A DNA stretch of 64,000 nt, taken from assembly GCF_004349105.1 (NCBI RefSeq), contig NZ_SMLB01000014.1, positions 62,001 to 126,000 of the forward strand, in the 5' to 3' direction. Positions 1-8,480 of this stretch are shown piece after piece. This DNA is from Jiangella aurantiaca. GTDB taxonomy: Bacteria; Actinomycetota; Actinomycetes; Jiangellales; Jiangellaceae. Made by a program: the position numbers and the translations under genes. Below the pieces are notes generated by a model. The model did not search any database. It was not told the origin of the DNA and saw nothing but the letters and a program-made list of their open reading frames with translations. Within the stretch, counting starts at the first letter, position 1; each line of letters starts with the position of its first letter.

Positions 1-1
1 G

Positions 2-343
2 CTGCTCGGCGCGGCGGCCGCGCTCGTCCTCGGCCTCACCGCGTGTAGCGGCGGAGGCGACTCCGAGTACTGCGACCTGCTCAACAGCGCCCAGGAGGAC
101 ACCTCGTTCGCCGACGCCGACCCCACCGACCCCGAGGCGATGGAGGAGTTCAACAACCAGCTTCAGGAGGTCGTCGACGCCGCACCCGACGATCTCAAGG
201 GCGACTGGGAGACCTTCCAGTCGGCGCTGGAGGCCATGAGCGACCCCGAGGCCGCTGCTGAGCAGGACCCCGAGGCGGCGACGACGGCGATGGAGAACAT
301 CGAGCAGCACGCCCAGGACGAGTGCGACATCGAGCTCGGCTGA
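2..343 (+). CDS. Small secreted lipoprotein, 5' end outside the window
   Basis: The reading frame is open from the first bases of the window to a TGA at 341-343. Its visible start is a hydrophobic stretch ending in LTAC followed by SGGG, which is a lipobox, so the mature protein should be lipid-anchored outside the membrane from that cysteine. The rest is acidic and rich in Asp, Glu and Ala, with two further cysteines (EYCDLL and DECDIELG) that could form a disulfide. The initiation codon and the positively charged start of the signal peptide lie upstream of base 1. An internal ATG at 140 gives only a 67-residue piece and is not the true start. I do not recognise a family; small acidic actinobacterial lipoproteins of this kind have no general function. 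Confidence 0.75.
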   Translation: MLGAAAALVLGLTACSGGGDSEYCDLLNSAQEDTSFADADPTDPEAMEEFNNQLQEVVDAAPDDLKGDWETFQSALEAMSDPEAAAEQDPEAATTAMENIEQHAQDECDIELG

Positions 344-368
344 GCCTGGGCACCCATTGCATGCGGAA

Positions 369-398
369 CGGCCCCGGAGCACGGATGCTCCGGGGCCG
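369..398. terminator. Bidirectional terminator hairpin
   Basis: A perfect 13-bp inverted repeat (arms 369-381 and 386-398, loop CGGA) lies between the lipoprotein stop at 343 and the clpC stop at 416. The genes converge, so one hairpin can serve both strands. There is no long T tract, which is common in high-GC actinobacteria. Confidence 0.7.
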
Positions 399-415
399 TC
401 TCGCGTGGGACGTCG

Positions 416-2959
416 TTACGACGTCTTGTCGCGCTTGGTCGCCGCGGCCGTCCCGCTGGCGGCACCCGCGCCGACCGGCGTGGCCACCTCGGCCAGCTCG
501 GACTTCGGGCTGCCGACGAACGTGAACTTCGCCTCGGCGCCCTCGCCCTCGACGTCGACCACGACGAGCTCGCCGGCCTTGAGCTCGCCGAACAGGATCT
601 TCTCGGACAGGGTGTCCTCGATCTCGCGCTGGATGGTCCGGCGCAGCGGCCGGGCACCCATGACGGGGTCGAACCCGTGCTTGGCCAGCAGTTCCTTGGC
701 CGCCTGAGTCGGCTCCAGGCCCATGTCCTTGTCGCGCAGCCGCTCGTCCAGCTCGGAGATCCGCAGGTCGACGATGCGCAGCACCTCTTCCTGGGTCAGC
801 TGGTGGAACACGACGATGTCGTCGACACGGTTGAGGAACTCGGGCCGGAAGTGCTGCTTGAGCTCCTCGGTGACCTTCGCCTTCATCCGGTCGTAGCTGC
901 CCGTGGTGTCGTCCGCGGCCGAGAAGCCGAGGTTGACTCCCTTGGCGATGTCGCGGGTCCCCAGGTTCGTGGTCATGATGATCACGGTGTTCTTGAAGTC
1001 CACGACCCGGCCCTGCGCGTCGGTGAGCCGGCCGTCCTCGAGCACCTGCAACAGCGAGTTGAAGATGTCGGGGTGGGCCTTCTCGACCTCGTCGAAGAGC
1101 ACGACGGAGAACGGACGCCGGCGCACCTTCTCGGTCAGCTGGCCGCCCTCTTCGTACCCGACGTAGCCAGGCGGGGAGCCGAACAGCCGCGAGACGGTGT
1201 GCTTCTCGGAGAACTCGCTCATGTCCAGCTGGATGAGCGCGGACTCGTCGCCGAACAGGAACTCGGCCAGCGTCTTGGACAGCTCGGTCTTACCGACACC
1301 GGACGGGCCGGCGAAGATGAACGAGCCACCGGGACGCTTGGGGTCCTTCAGGCCGGCGCGTGTACGGCGGATCGACTTGGAAAGACCCGAGATGGCGTCC
1401 TCCTGGCCGATGATCCGCTTGTGCAGCTCGTCCTCCATGTGGAGCAGGCGCGAGGTCTCTTCCTCGGTGAGCTTGAAGACCGGGATGCCGGTGGAGAACG
1501 CCAGCACCTCCGCGATCAGCTCGTCGTCGACCTCGGCGACGACGTCGAGGTCGCCGGCCTTCCACTGCTTCTCGCGCTCGATCTTCTGCGCGATGAGCTG
1601 CTTCTCCTTGTCGCGCAGCGACGCGGCCTTCTCGAAGTCCTGCGAGTCGATCGCGGACTCCTTCTCGCGCCGGACCTCGGCGATGCGCTCGTCGAACTCG
1701 CGCAGGTCCGGCGGCGCCGTCATGCGACGGATGCGCAGCCGGGCACCGGCCTCGTCGATGAGGTCGATCGCCTTGTCGGGCAGGTACCGGTCGGAGATGT
1801 AGCGGTCGGCCAGCTGCGCCGCCGCCACCAGCGCGCCGTCGGTGATGGACACCCGGTGGTGCGCCTCGTAGCGGTCGCGCAGACCCTTGAGGATCTCGAT
1901 GGTGTGGGCCAGCGTGGGCTCCTGCACCTGGATCGGCTGGAACCGGCGCTCGAGAGCGGCGTCCTTCTCGACGTACTTGCGGTACTCGTCGAGCGTGGTG
2001 GCACCGATGGTCTGCAGCTCGCCCCGGGCCAGCATCGGCTTCAGGATCGACGCGGCATCGATGGCGCCCTCGGCGGCACCCGCACCGACGAGAGTGTGGA
2101 TCTCATCGATGAACAGGATGATGTCGCCGCGGGTGCGGATCTCCTTCAGGACCTTCTTCAGCCGCTCCTCGAAATCGCCGCGGTAGCGGGAGCCCGCCAC
2201 CAGGGCGCCGAGGTCGAGCGTGTAGACGTGCCGGTCCTTCAGCGTCTCGGGTACCTCGCCCTTGACGATGGCCTGCGACAGCCCCTCGACGACGGCGGTC
2301 TTGCCGACGCCGGGCTCGCCGATGAGCACGGGGTTGTTCTTGGTACGGCGGGACAGCACCTGCATGACCCGCTCGATCTCCTTCTCGCGGCCGATGACCG
2401 GGTCGAGCTTGCCCTCGCGGGCGGCCTGGGTCAGGTTGCGGCCGAACTGGTCGAGAACGAGCGAGCTGGACGGCGCTTCGCCCTGCGGGCCGGCACCGGC
2501 GGTGGCCGCCTCCTTGCCGCCCTGGTAGCCGGACAGCAGCTGGATGACCTGCTGGCGGACGCGGTTGAGGTCGGCGCCGAGCTTCACCAGCACCTGGGCG
2601 GCGACGCCCTCGCCCTCACGGATGAGGCCGAGCAGGATGTGCTCGGTGCCGATGTAGTTGTGGCCGAGCTGCAGCGCCTCGCGCAGGCTCAGCTCCAGCA
2701 CCTTCTTGGCCCGCGGCGTGAACGGGATGTGCCCGCTGGGCGCCTGCTGGCCCTGGCCGATGATCTCCTCGACCTGTTGACGCACGGCCTCGAGCGAGAT
2801 GCCGAGACTCTCGAGCGCCTTCGCCGCCACACCCTCGCCCTCGTGGATGAGGCCGAGAAGGATGTGCTCGGTGCCGATGTAGTTGTGGTTGAGCATCCTG
2901 GCCTCTTCCTGGGCCAGGACGACAACGCGCCTCGCGCGGTCGGTGAACCTCTCGAACAT
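416..2959 (-). CDS. clpC: ATP-dependent Clp protease ATP-binding subunit ClpC
   Basis: 847-residue HSP100/Clp unfoldase that feeds substrates to the ClpP peptidase. The two N-terminal Clp repeats are visible ([13 protein letters not shown] occurs twice, near residues 27 and 101). The first AAA module has Walker A GEPGVGKT near residue 214 and Walker B FIDEIH. A UVR-like coiled middle region follows near 430-465 ([15 protein letters not shown]), then the second AAA module with GPSGVGKTE, and a short Ala/Thr-rich tail. The start is the ATG at 2957-2959 ([10 protein letters not shown]), preceded by AAGGAGCG; a longer in-frame extension to 3007 lacks family similarity. The gene is divergent from the lipoprotein hydrolase at 3195. 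I did not find a convincing ClgR or HspR operator in the spacer. Confidence 0.97.
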   Translation of the reverse strand: MFERFTDRARRVVVLAQEEARMLNHNYIGTEHILLGLIHEGEGVAAKALESLGISLEAVRQQVEEIIGQGQQAPSGHIPFTPRAKKVLELSLREALQLGHNYIGTEHILLGLIREGEGVAAQVLVKLGADLNRVRQQVIQLLSGYQGGKEAATAGAGPQGEAPSSSLVLDQFGRNLTQAAREGKLDPVIGREKEIERVMQVLSRRTKNNPVLIGEPGVGKTAVVEGLSQAIVKGEVPETLKDRHVYTLDLGALVAGSRYRGDFEERLKKVLKEIRTRGDIILFIDEIHTLVGAGAAEGAIDAASILKPMLARGELQTIGATTLDEYRKYVEKDAALERRFQPIQVQEPTLAHTIEILKGLRDRYEAHHRVSITDGALVAAAQLADRYISDRYLPDKAIDLIDEAGARLRIRRMTAPPDLREFDERIAEVRREKESAIDSQDFEKAASLRDKEKQLIAQKIEREKQWKAGDLDVVAEVDDELIAEVLAFSTGIPVFKLTEEETSRLLHMEDELHKRIIGQEDAISGLSKSIRRTRAGLKDPKRPGGSFIFAGPSGVGKTELSKTLAEFLFGDESALIQLDMSEFSEKHTVSRLFGSPPGYVGYEEGGQLTEKVRRRPFSVVLFDEVEKAHPDIFNSLLQVLEDGRLTDAQGRVVDFKNTVIIMTTNLGTRDIAKGVNLGFSAADDTTGSYDRMKAKVTEELKQHFRPEFLNRVDDIVVFHQLTQEEVLRIVDLRISELDERLRDKDMGLEPTQAAKELLAKHGFDPVMGARPLRRTIQREIEDTLSEKILFGELKAGELVVVDVEGEGAEAKFTFVGSPKSELAEVATPVGAGAASGTAAATKRDKTS

Positions 2960-3194
2960 CAGTGGCGCTCCTTGCCGAGCGGTCGGCTGTGGAGACGGGG
3001 ACTCCACATCTGACCATTCGATGCTATATCCGTCGGCCGCCTCTCACTCCGCGGTGCTCCGGGAACGAGACGGTGGCGGCGGATCCTTCTACTTACTGTG
3101 CCTGCAAGAACACCACGCCCGGTACCCGATGTTCCACTCGATGGGCCTGTTGGCCCCGGAGTTCGCTGCGGGCGAAGTTCCGTAGAGTGGCCGG

Positions 3195-4274
3195 ATGCGC
3201 CGCACCGCCGTCTCTCTCGCGGTGGTCGTGGGGCTGGCGGCGGGCTGCGGGACGGACGGCGCACCGGCCCCCACGCCCGGCCTGGAAGCGCCCACGCCGT
3301 CGGCCACCTCGCTGGTCACCTCGCCGGGCCCGGCGTCGCTCGCGCCGGCGCCGGCCGGGTCATGGGACGAGCTGCGCGGCCGGTTGGAGGCGCTGGACGC
3401 CGACGTCGGCATGGTGGCGGCCAGGGTCGCCGACGATGGCAGCTGCCGTCCGGTGGCCGAGCTCGACCCCGCGACGCCGCGGCCGATGGCGTCGATCTTC
3501 AAGCTCTACGTGCTGGGCGCCGTCGCCGCCGCCGTCGACGCCGGAGAGCTGTCCTGGACCGACGAGCTGACCGTCAGCGGCGGGCTGCGCAGCCTGCCCT
3601 CCGGCGAGCTGCAGGACGCTCCGGCCGGCACCCGGGTGACAGTGGAGCGGGCGGCCGCCGCGATGGTCGCGATCAGTGACAACACCGCGGCGGAGCTTCT
3701 GATGGACCGCGTCGGACGGACCGCCGTCGAGGAGGCGATGACGGCGCTGGGGCACTCGCGGCCGGACCTCAACCGTCCGTTCCTCACCACGCGCGAGTTC
3801 TTCACCGTCGGCTGGGGTCAGCCGGACCTGCGCGACGACTGGGCGCTGGCCGGCGCGGCGGGACGGGCCCGGCTCCTGGCCGCACTGCCCGCCGGCCCGC
3901 TGCGGGTGACCGGCCGCGACATCGACGACCCGGCCTGGGAGTCAGGGGTCGACTGGTTCGGTTCCGCGCTCGACGTGTGCGCGGCGCAGGCGGCCCTGCA
4001 CGCCAACGCCTCGGATGAGGTGCTGCGGTCGGTGCTCGGCCAGAACCGGGGCGTGACCATCGACCGGGGCGACTGGCCGTACGTCGGTTACAAGGGTGGC
4101 AGCGCGCCCGGCGTGGTGACGGCGTCGTGGTACGGCGAGCGGGCCGACGGCGAACGCTACGTCTTCGTCATGCAGGCCGCTGCGGCCGATTCCGGTGCGG
4201 TGGCCGATCACGACGCGTTCTTCGCGCTCGGCGCGGACGCATTCCTGTTACTGGCGGATCACCAGGGGCCGTAG
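3195..4274 (+). CDS. Class A beta-lactamase-fold serine hydrolase, lipoprotein
   Basis: 359 residues. The N-terminus is a short signal peptide ending LAAGC, so the protein should be lipid-anchored, followed by a Pro/Thr/Ala-rich linker to about residue 55. The catalytic domain has all three signature elements of the penicillin-recognising fold: SIFK (Ser100, Lys103), SDN (161-163) and KGG (300-302) in place of KTG. This fits PF13354, which includes beta-lactamases and beta-lactamase-like enzymes acting on peptidoglycan peptides or unknown substrates. I cannot assign a class A Glu166 equivalent, so antibiotic hydrolysis is not shown. The ATG at 3195 is the only sensible start. The 3' end overlaps the converging DUF2516 gene by 16 bp. 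Confidence 0.8.
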   Translation: MRRTAVSLAVVVGLAAGCGTDGAPAPTPGLEAPTPSATSLVTSPGPASLAPAPAGSWDELRGRLEALDADVGMVAARVADDGSCRPVAELDPATPRPMASIFKLYVLGAVAAAVDAGELSWTDELTVSGGLRSLPSGELQDAPAGTRVTVERAAAAMVAISDNTAAELLMDRVGRTAVEEAMTALGHSRPDLNRPFLTTREFFTVGWGQPDLRDDWALAGAAGRARLLAALPAGPLRVTGRDIDDPAWESGVDWFGSALDVCAAQAALHANASDEVLRSVLGQNRGVTIDRGDWPYVGYKGGSAPGVVTASWYGERADGERYVFVMQAAAADSGAVADHDAFFALGADAFLLLADHQGP

Positions 4275-4585
4275 GGCCCGTCGTGGGTGTTGCCGTTCCG
4301 GCGGCCGCCGCCGTACTGCCGCACCGCCGGCCGCACGTCAACCAGGTACACCGCGGCACCCACCACACCCAGCAGGTTCACGAAGAACAGCGGGGTCGGG
4401 AACAGCGCGATCTCGACCAGCAGGGCAACGCCGAGGATGCCCAGCCAGATCGGCTTGGTCCACTTGCCCGCGGCCGGGAACGCCTGCGTGGGGACCCGGA
4501 GCGCGTCGAAGAAGGCGTACCCTTTCAGCCCCAGAGCGCCGATGCCCAGGAGGATCAGGATCCAGGACTGGAAATCCCCGAACAT
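4259..4585 (-). CDS. DUF2516 family membrane protein
   Basis: 108 residues from the ATG at 4583-4585 (MFGDFQSWILILLGIGALG); five extra residues would be added by starting at 4600. Three hydrophobic segments are visible: near residues 6-25, 48-65 and 70-88, with a Lys/Asp/Phe/Pro-rich loop between the first two (FFDALRVPTQAFPAAGKWTKP), typical of DUF2516. The tail is hydrophilic (GGGRRNGNTHDGPYGPW). No biochemical role is known. It is the third gene of the XRE regulator, HbhA-like, DUF2516 cluster, an arrangement also seen in mycobacteria (Rv0474-Rv0475-Rv0476), which supports both identity and co-expression. Confidence 0.8.
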   Translation of the reverse strand: MFGDFQSWILILLGIGALGLKGYAFFDALRVPTQAFPAAGKWTKPIWLGILGVALLVEIALFPTPLFFVNLLGVVGAAVYLVDVRPAVRQYGGGRRNGNTHDGPYGPW

Positions 4586-4664
4586 GTTCACCCGCCCCAC
4601 TGTACGTGATCGGCAGCGGGCTCAGCACTGCTGACCCGCTGCCGATCAACGCCGATCACCCAGG

Positions 4665-5153
4665 TCAGCGCTTGATCTTCAGGTCGTCGGCGGCCTTTCC
4701 GGTGATCTCGGCGACCTCGTCGGCGGCGTCGGCCACCCGGCCGCGCACGTTCGCGACGGCGTTCTCGACGACCGGGCCGTACTCCGTGCGAAGCTTCGTC
4801 ACGACGCCCTCGCCGCGGGTGGCGAAGGTCTCGTAGGCCTTCCCGGCCTCGCGACCGGCGTCGGCCAGCAGCTCACGGACCACCTGCGGCAGGTCGGCGG
4901 CCTTGGCCTGCGCCGACAGCAGCAGGTCGGGCAGCCCGTCACGGAACGCCCGGACGTCGGCCGGCAGCTCGGCGAACCGGTTGCGGAACTCGGCGCGCAG
5001 CTTCTCGTCGTTGACGGCCTCGGTGACCTTGGCCGGCAGCTCACGCAGCACGGCCACGGCGGCGTCGGCCGCACCTGCGGCGGCGTAGAGGGGCTTGCGG
5101 TCGGTGGTGGCCTTGGTGGTCGTGGTGGTCTCGGTGGTGTCGGTGGCGGGCAT
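4665..5153 (-). CDS. Heparin-binding hemagglutinin-like helical protein
   Basis: 162 residues from the ATG at 5151-5153, four bases after the stop of the XRE regulator, so the two are almost certainly cotranscribed. A Thr-rich N-terminus is followed by a long amphipathic helical region (LYAAAGAADAAVAVLRELPAK, then AEFRNRFAELPADVRAFRDG) and a C-terminus with AEITGKAADDLKIKR. This matches the HbhA-like family by layout and composition. Mycobacterial HbhA has a long Lys/Ala/Pro-rich heparin-binding tail; here the tail is very short, so adhesion is not implied. A coiled-coil cell-envelope role is more cautious. Confidence 0.7.
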   Translation of the reverse strand: MPATDTTETTTTTKATTDRKPLYAAAGAADAAVAVLRELPAKVTEAVNDEKLRAEFRNRFAELPADVRAFRDGLPDLLLSAQAKAADLPQVVRELLADAGREAGKAYETFATRGEGVVTKLRTEYGPVVENAVANVRGRVADAADEVAEITGKAADDLKIKR

Positions 5154-5157
5154 GGGA

Positions 5158-5517
5158 TCAACCTTCTTTCTCGGTACCGCGCCGCGCGGCGTTGGCCGCA
5201 CGGAACGACGCGTACACGTCGAGCAGCGCACGCTTCTGCTGCTCGTCGAGGCCCGGGTCGGCCAGGACGGCGTCCTCGACGCTGTGGTCGCCGCTGGGTT
5301 CGTCGAGCAGCCCGGCCCGGACGTAGAGCGCCTCGGAGGAGATCCGCAGCGCCTTGGCGATCTGCTGGAGCACCTCGGCCGACGGCTTGCGCAGGCCGCG
5401 CTCGATCTGGCTCAGGTACGGGTTGCTGACGCCGGCGAGGTCGGCGAGCTGCCGCAGCGAGAGCTGCGCTGTGCGCCGCTGCTCGCGGAGGAACTCACCG
5501 ATCCCGGCCTTCGTCAT
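5158..5517 (-). CDS. XRE-family helix-turn-helix regulator
   Basis: 119 residues. The N-terminal HTH is clear at residues 7-62: LREQRRTAQLSLRQLADLAG, VSNPYLSQIERGLRKPS and LQQIAKALRIS. The C-terminal half (EALYVRAGLLDE, then DPGLDEQQKRALLDVYASFR) is the extension typical of the actinobacterial regulator that precedes hbhA (mycobacterial Rv0474 type). The start is the ATG at 5515-5517. An AT-rich palindrome directly upstream (5531-5566) is a likely autoregulatory operator. It heads a three-gene cluster with the HbhA-like and DUF2516 genes. Confidence 0.85.
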   Translation of the reverse strand: MTKAGIGEFLREQRRTAQLSLRQLADLAGVSNPYLSQIERGLRKPSAEVLQQIAKALRISSEALYVRAGLLDEPSGDHSVEDAVLADPGLDEQQKRALLDVYASFRAANAARRGTEKEG

Positions 5518-5530
5518 GCTTACGACGGTA

Positions 5531-5566
5531 GCTAACTATTGCAAGCATTTGCAAACGACGGTTAGC
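5531..5566 (-). promoter_or_regulatory. Nested palindromic operator upstream of the XRE gene
   Basis: Outer arms GCTAAC (5531-5536) and GTTAGC (5561-5566) enclose TTGCAA-GCAT-TTGCAA (5539-5554). It is strikingly AT-rich against its surroundings and lies 13 bp upstream of the XRE start codon, so it probably overlaps the promoter. Binding by the adjacent regulator is inferred. Confidence 0.55.
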
Positions 5567-5600
5567 GGAGCGGCTCGGGCCGGACCGACTGGGGCTGGAA

Positions 5601-5728
5601 ATGATCACGTTCACCACGAAATCCCGTGCTTCACCAGTCCTGCAATCGTGGTGACGCTCAAGACGTCGCGTTGATCATGGGAAAACGTTCCCTTCCGGCG
5701 CCTCGAAAGGGGACCTTCTCCATGATCA
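5601..5728. repeat. Intergenic cluster of imperfect palindromes
   Basis: The gap 5518-5782 between two minus-strand genes holds two nested structures. The first has outer arms ATGATCACG (5601-5609) and CGTTGATCAT (5669-5678) around a weak stem CACCA/TGGTG whose loop contains CTGCAA. The second has TGATCATGG (5672-5680) pairing with CCATGATCA (5720-5728), enclosing GGGAA-AACG-TTCCC (5679-5692). No gene is visible. The CTGCAA loop links it loosely to the other intergenic palindromes of the window. Confidence 0.5.
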
Positions 5729-5782
5729 TGTTCGCTCGCGTTCGCTGACACGCCGCCAACGAACGTGACCAAGGGAACGGCG

Positions 5783-7129
5783 TCAGTGCGACGGCGGGAC
5801 GACGGGGAGGCCGTCCTCGAGCTCGGCGAGCGTGAGCAGCACGAGCGACGACGTCCAGGCCAGGGGCGCGACGGAGGCGGGGGTGGCCTCGGCGTCGACC
5901 TTCTCGGGCAGTGAGCCGAGTGGCGTGCGGTAGCTGTCGAGGAACGTCAGGAGCCGGTCGGCGTCCTCGCGGTCGCCGTTGCCGGCCAGCGCGAGCGCGA
6001 GCAGGGCGGTCTCAGGTGTCCACGCGACGTCGACGTCCTTGCGCCAGGCCTCGCCCGGGCGGTGGCCGCCGTTGGGCACCCGCAGCGCCAGCTCCGTCGC
6101 CCGCACGGCATCGCTGACCTCCGGCGTCGACGGCGCGAACGGCGGGGCCAGGAACGTGACCGCGGCGTCCGCGCCGCCGTCGGGCAGGGTGCGCGGGTAG
6201 CCGTGCGAGCCGAACTCGCGCTCGATGGCGTCGTCGAGACGGCGGGCGGCGTTGCTCCAGACGAACGGGTCCTCGACGCCGAGAAGCGGCGCGAGCGCCA
6301 GCGCTGAGCGCAGGCCCAGCGACAATGGCGCCGCCACCCCGAGCGTCAGGTCCGTCTCCTCCTTCTCCCAATAATCCGACGACGGCTCCGGCAGGCCGTC
6401 GTCGCCCAGGGAGCGGACGATCGCGTTGGTCGACGCGACGACCGCGGGCCGCAGCTCGTCGAGCACCTCGGCCGCGATGTCGGGCTCCACCTCCTGGGAC
6501 ACCAGCCACACGGCCCAGAGCACCCAGCCGGCGCTGTCGAGCTGCTTGGGACGGTCGTCGGGCGGGCCCGACCCGTCGGCGAGGTAGCGCGCCTCCCACT
6601 CGCCGTCGGCCGGGGCCACCCGGGCGAGGAAGCCGAGCACGTCGGCGGCCTCCTCATCGTGACCGGTGACGGCGTACGCGGCGGCCGCGAACGAGGCGTC
6701 GCGGGGCCAGACGTGCCGCCAGGCGGTGATCGGGGCGGCCATCAGCGCGCCGGAAGGCGACGTCAGCGCACGCAGGTCGAGCAGCGCCCGCTCGGACATC
6801 GCGTGGTACCGGGTGCCGTGGCCGGGGACGACGCCGTCGGCCAGCCAGCGGCGGTCGCCGTCGATGCGGGCCGCGACGGCGGGATCGGACCGGTTCGCGG
6901 AGCTCAGCACACTCGTGCCGGGCACGAACGCGGCCTCGGAGCCGGCCGGCACAGTGGCCACCGCGCCGCCGGGCTCGACCACGACGCCGTCGGCCCGGAG
7001 AGGGAGGACGGTCCCGCGCGACGGGGCCATGCTGAGTGCGGCGATGACGAGGATCACCGCCGGCAGCCCGATGCGCCACCCGAGGCGGCGGGACGATCGC
7101 ACGAAACCAGCGTACGTGGTCCATACCAT
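5783..7129 (-). CDS. Glycoside hydrolase family 15-like alpha/alpha-barrel protein
   Basis: 448 residues from the ATG at 7127-7129. A signal-anchor segment (GWRIGLPAVILVIAALSMA, about residues 18-38) suggests the enzyme acts outside the membrane. The rest resembles the six-hairpin barrel of glucoamylases: AWRHVWPRDASFAAAAY carries the substrate-binding Trp-Arg-Asp, EPSSDYWEKEE contains a Glu placed like the general acid, and GEAWRKDVDVAWTPETALLALAL resembles the region of the catalytic base. The substrate cannot be read from sequence; alpha-glucan or trehalose-like sugars are family possibilities. An upstream in-frame extension to 7396 overlaps the divergent permease and is rejected. Confidence 0.7.
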   Translation of the reverse strand: MVWTTYAGFVRSSRRLGWRIGLPAVILVIAALSMAPSRGTVLPLRADGVVVEPGGAVATVPAGSEAAFVPGTSVLSSANRSDPAVAARIDGDRRWLADGVVPGHGTRYHAMSERALLDLRALTSPSGALMAAPITAWRHVWPRDASFAAAAYAVTGHDEEAADVLGFLARVAPADGEWEARYLADGSGPPDDRPKQLDSAGWVLWAVWLVSQEVEPDIAAEVLDELRPAVVASTNAIVRSLGDDGLPEPSSDYWEKEETDLTLGVAAPLSLGLRSALALAPLLGVEDPFVWSNAARRLDDAIEREFGSHGYPRTLPDGGADAAVTFLAPPFAPSTPEVSDAVRATELALRVPNGGHRPGEAWRKDVDVAWTPETALLALALAGNGDREDADRLLTFLDSYRTPLGSLPEKVDAEATPASVAPLAWTSSLVLLTLAELEDGLPVVPPSH

Positions 7130-7220
7130 TCGGGCGTTCCCCGCCAGGTCACGGTTCGGTCGCCGTTCGTTCGCCCGTCGTTGGCGCCCGCGCCGGCTGC
7201 CGGCAAGGGAGGATGGTCGG

Positions 7221-8480
7221 GTGACCCCACCGGACTCACGACTCTCACGGCGCCTCGGAACCGGCGACGCCGTCGCCGTCGGCCTCGGCGCGATGATCGG
7301 CACCGGCGTCTTCGTCGCCTGGCAACCGGCCGCGTCGGCCGCGGGCGCCTGGCTGCTCCTCGGGCTGGCGATCGCGGCGTTCGTCGCCTTCTGCAACGCG
7401 ACGTCGACCGCCCAGCTGGCTGCCGTTCACCCGCGGGCCGGCGGCGCCTACCACTACGGGCGGCTGCGGCTGGGCGAGGCGTGGGGAGCGCTCGCGGGGC
7501 ACGCGTTCGTGCTGGGCAAGTCGGCCTCGTGCGCGACGGCGGCGCTGGCCGCGGGCGCCTACCTGTGGCCGGTCCACGCGGTGCCGGTGGCGCTGGCGGC
7601 GGTCGTGGCGGTGACGGCGGTCAACCTCGCCGGGGTCACGAAGACGGCCCGGGTCGGAGCGGTGCTGGTGGCCGTCGTCGCCGCCGTGCTGGTGGTGGTC
7701 GTCGCGACGGGGCTGGGCGGCGCCGGGGTCGCGCCGGACTGGTCGTCCGGGGTCTCGTCCGGCGGAGTGCTGGGAGTGCTCGGCTCGGCCGCCGTGCTGT
7801 TCTACGCATTCGCCGGGTATGCGCGGATCACGACGCTGGGCGAGGAGGTCCGCGATCCTGCGGCGATCCCGCGGGCGGTCGTGGTGTCGCTGACGGCGAC
7901 GCTGGCGCTCTACGCGGTGGTGGGGTTGACGGTGCTGCTGGTGCTCGGCGCGCCGGGCACGGCGGAGTCGTCGCAGCCGCTGCGTGACGTGGCCGCGGCG
8001 GCCGGCGCCGGCTGGCTGGAGCCGGTCGTGGCGGCGGGCGCGGCGGTCGCGGCGCTCGGCGCGCTGCTCTCGCTGCAGGCGGGGGTCGGGCGGACGGCGT
8101 TCGCGATGGCCACGTCCGGCGACCTACCGCGGACGCTGGCCGCCGTGCATCCGCGCCGCCGCGTCCCGCACCGAGCCGAGCTGGCCTCCGCCGTGGTGAC
8201 GGTGCTGCTCGTACTGATCGGCGACCTCGCGACGACGCTCGCGGCGAGCGCGTTCGCGGTGCTGGTGTACTACGCGGTCGCGAACGCGGCGGCCTGGCGT
8301 CTGGACCCGGAGGAACGGCGGTGGCCGCGCTGGCTGTCCGCGGCCGGGCTGGTCTCGTGCGTGCTGCTCGCGGTGTCGCTCCCCTGGCGCACCGTGGTGG
8401 TGGGTGCCGCCGTCCTCGCCGTGGTGATGCTGCTGCGAACGGCCGCGCGGAAGCGTAAGGCGCGATCAGCGCAGAGCTGA
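7221..8480 (+). CDS. APC-superfamily amino acid permease
   Basis: 419 residues from a GTG at 7221 preceded by GGGAGGAT. The first helix carries the APC signature GDAVAVGLGAMIGTGVFVA. About twelve hydrophobic segments follow, with AVHPRAGGAYHYGRLRLGEAW after helix 2 and FAGYARITTLGEEVRDPAAI before helix 7, both typical of the family. The protein is slightly short for an APC transporter and ends in a basic tail (RTAARKRKARS). It is divergent from the GH15-like gene and converges on the asparaginase gene with a 15-bp overlap. An amino acid substrate is a family-level inference, and the neighbouring asparaginase makes asparagine or a similar amide worth considering. Confidence 0.85.
   Translation: MTPPDSRLSRRLGTGDAVAVGLGAMIGTGVFVAWQPAASAAGAWLLLGLAIAAFVAFCNATSTAQLAAVHPRAGGAYHYGRLRLGEAWGALAGHAFVLGKSASCATAALAAGAYLWPVHAVPVALAAVVAVTAVNLAGVTKTARVGAVLVAVVAAVLVVVVATGLGGAGVAPDWSSGVSSGGVLGVLGSAAVLFYAFAGYARITTLGEEVRDPAAIPRAVVVSLTATLALYAVVGLTVLLVLGAPGTAESSQPLRDVAAAAGAGWLEPVVAAGAAVAALGALLSLQAGVGRTAFAMATSGDLPRTLAAVHPRRRVPHRAELASAVVTVLLVLIGDLATTLAASAFAVLVYYAVANAAAWRLDPEERRWPRWLSAAGLVSCVLLAVSLPWRTVVVGAAVLAVVMLLRTAARKRKARSAQS

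Noticed and set aside
677-3013. A 778-codon open frame antisense to clpC
   Set aside because: It mirrors clpC codon positions, is full of Leu/Val/Asp/Arg low-complexity runs and has no domain. Long antisense frames are expected in such GC-rich DNA.
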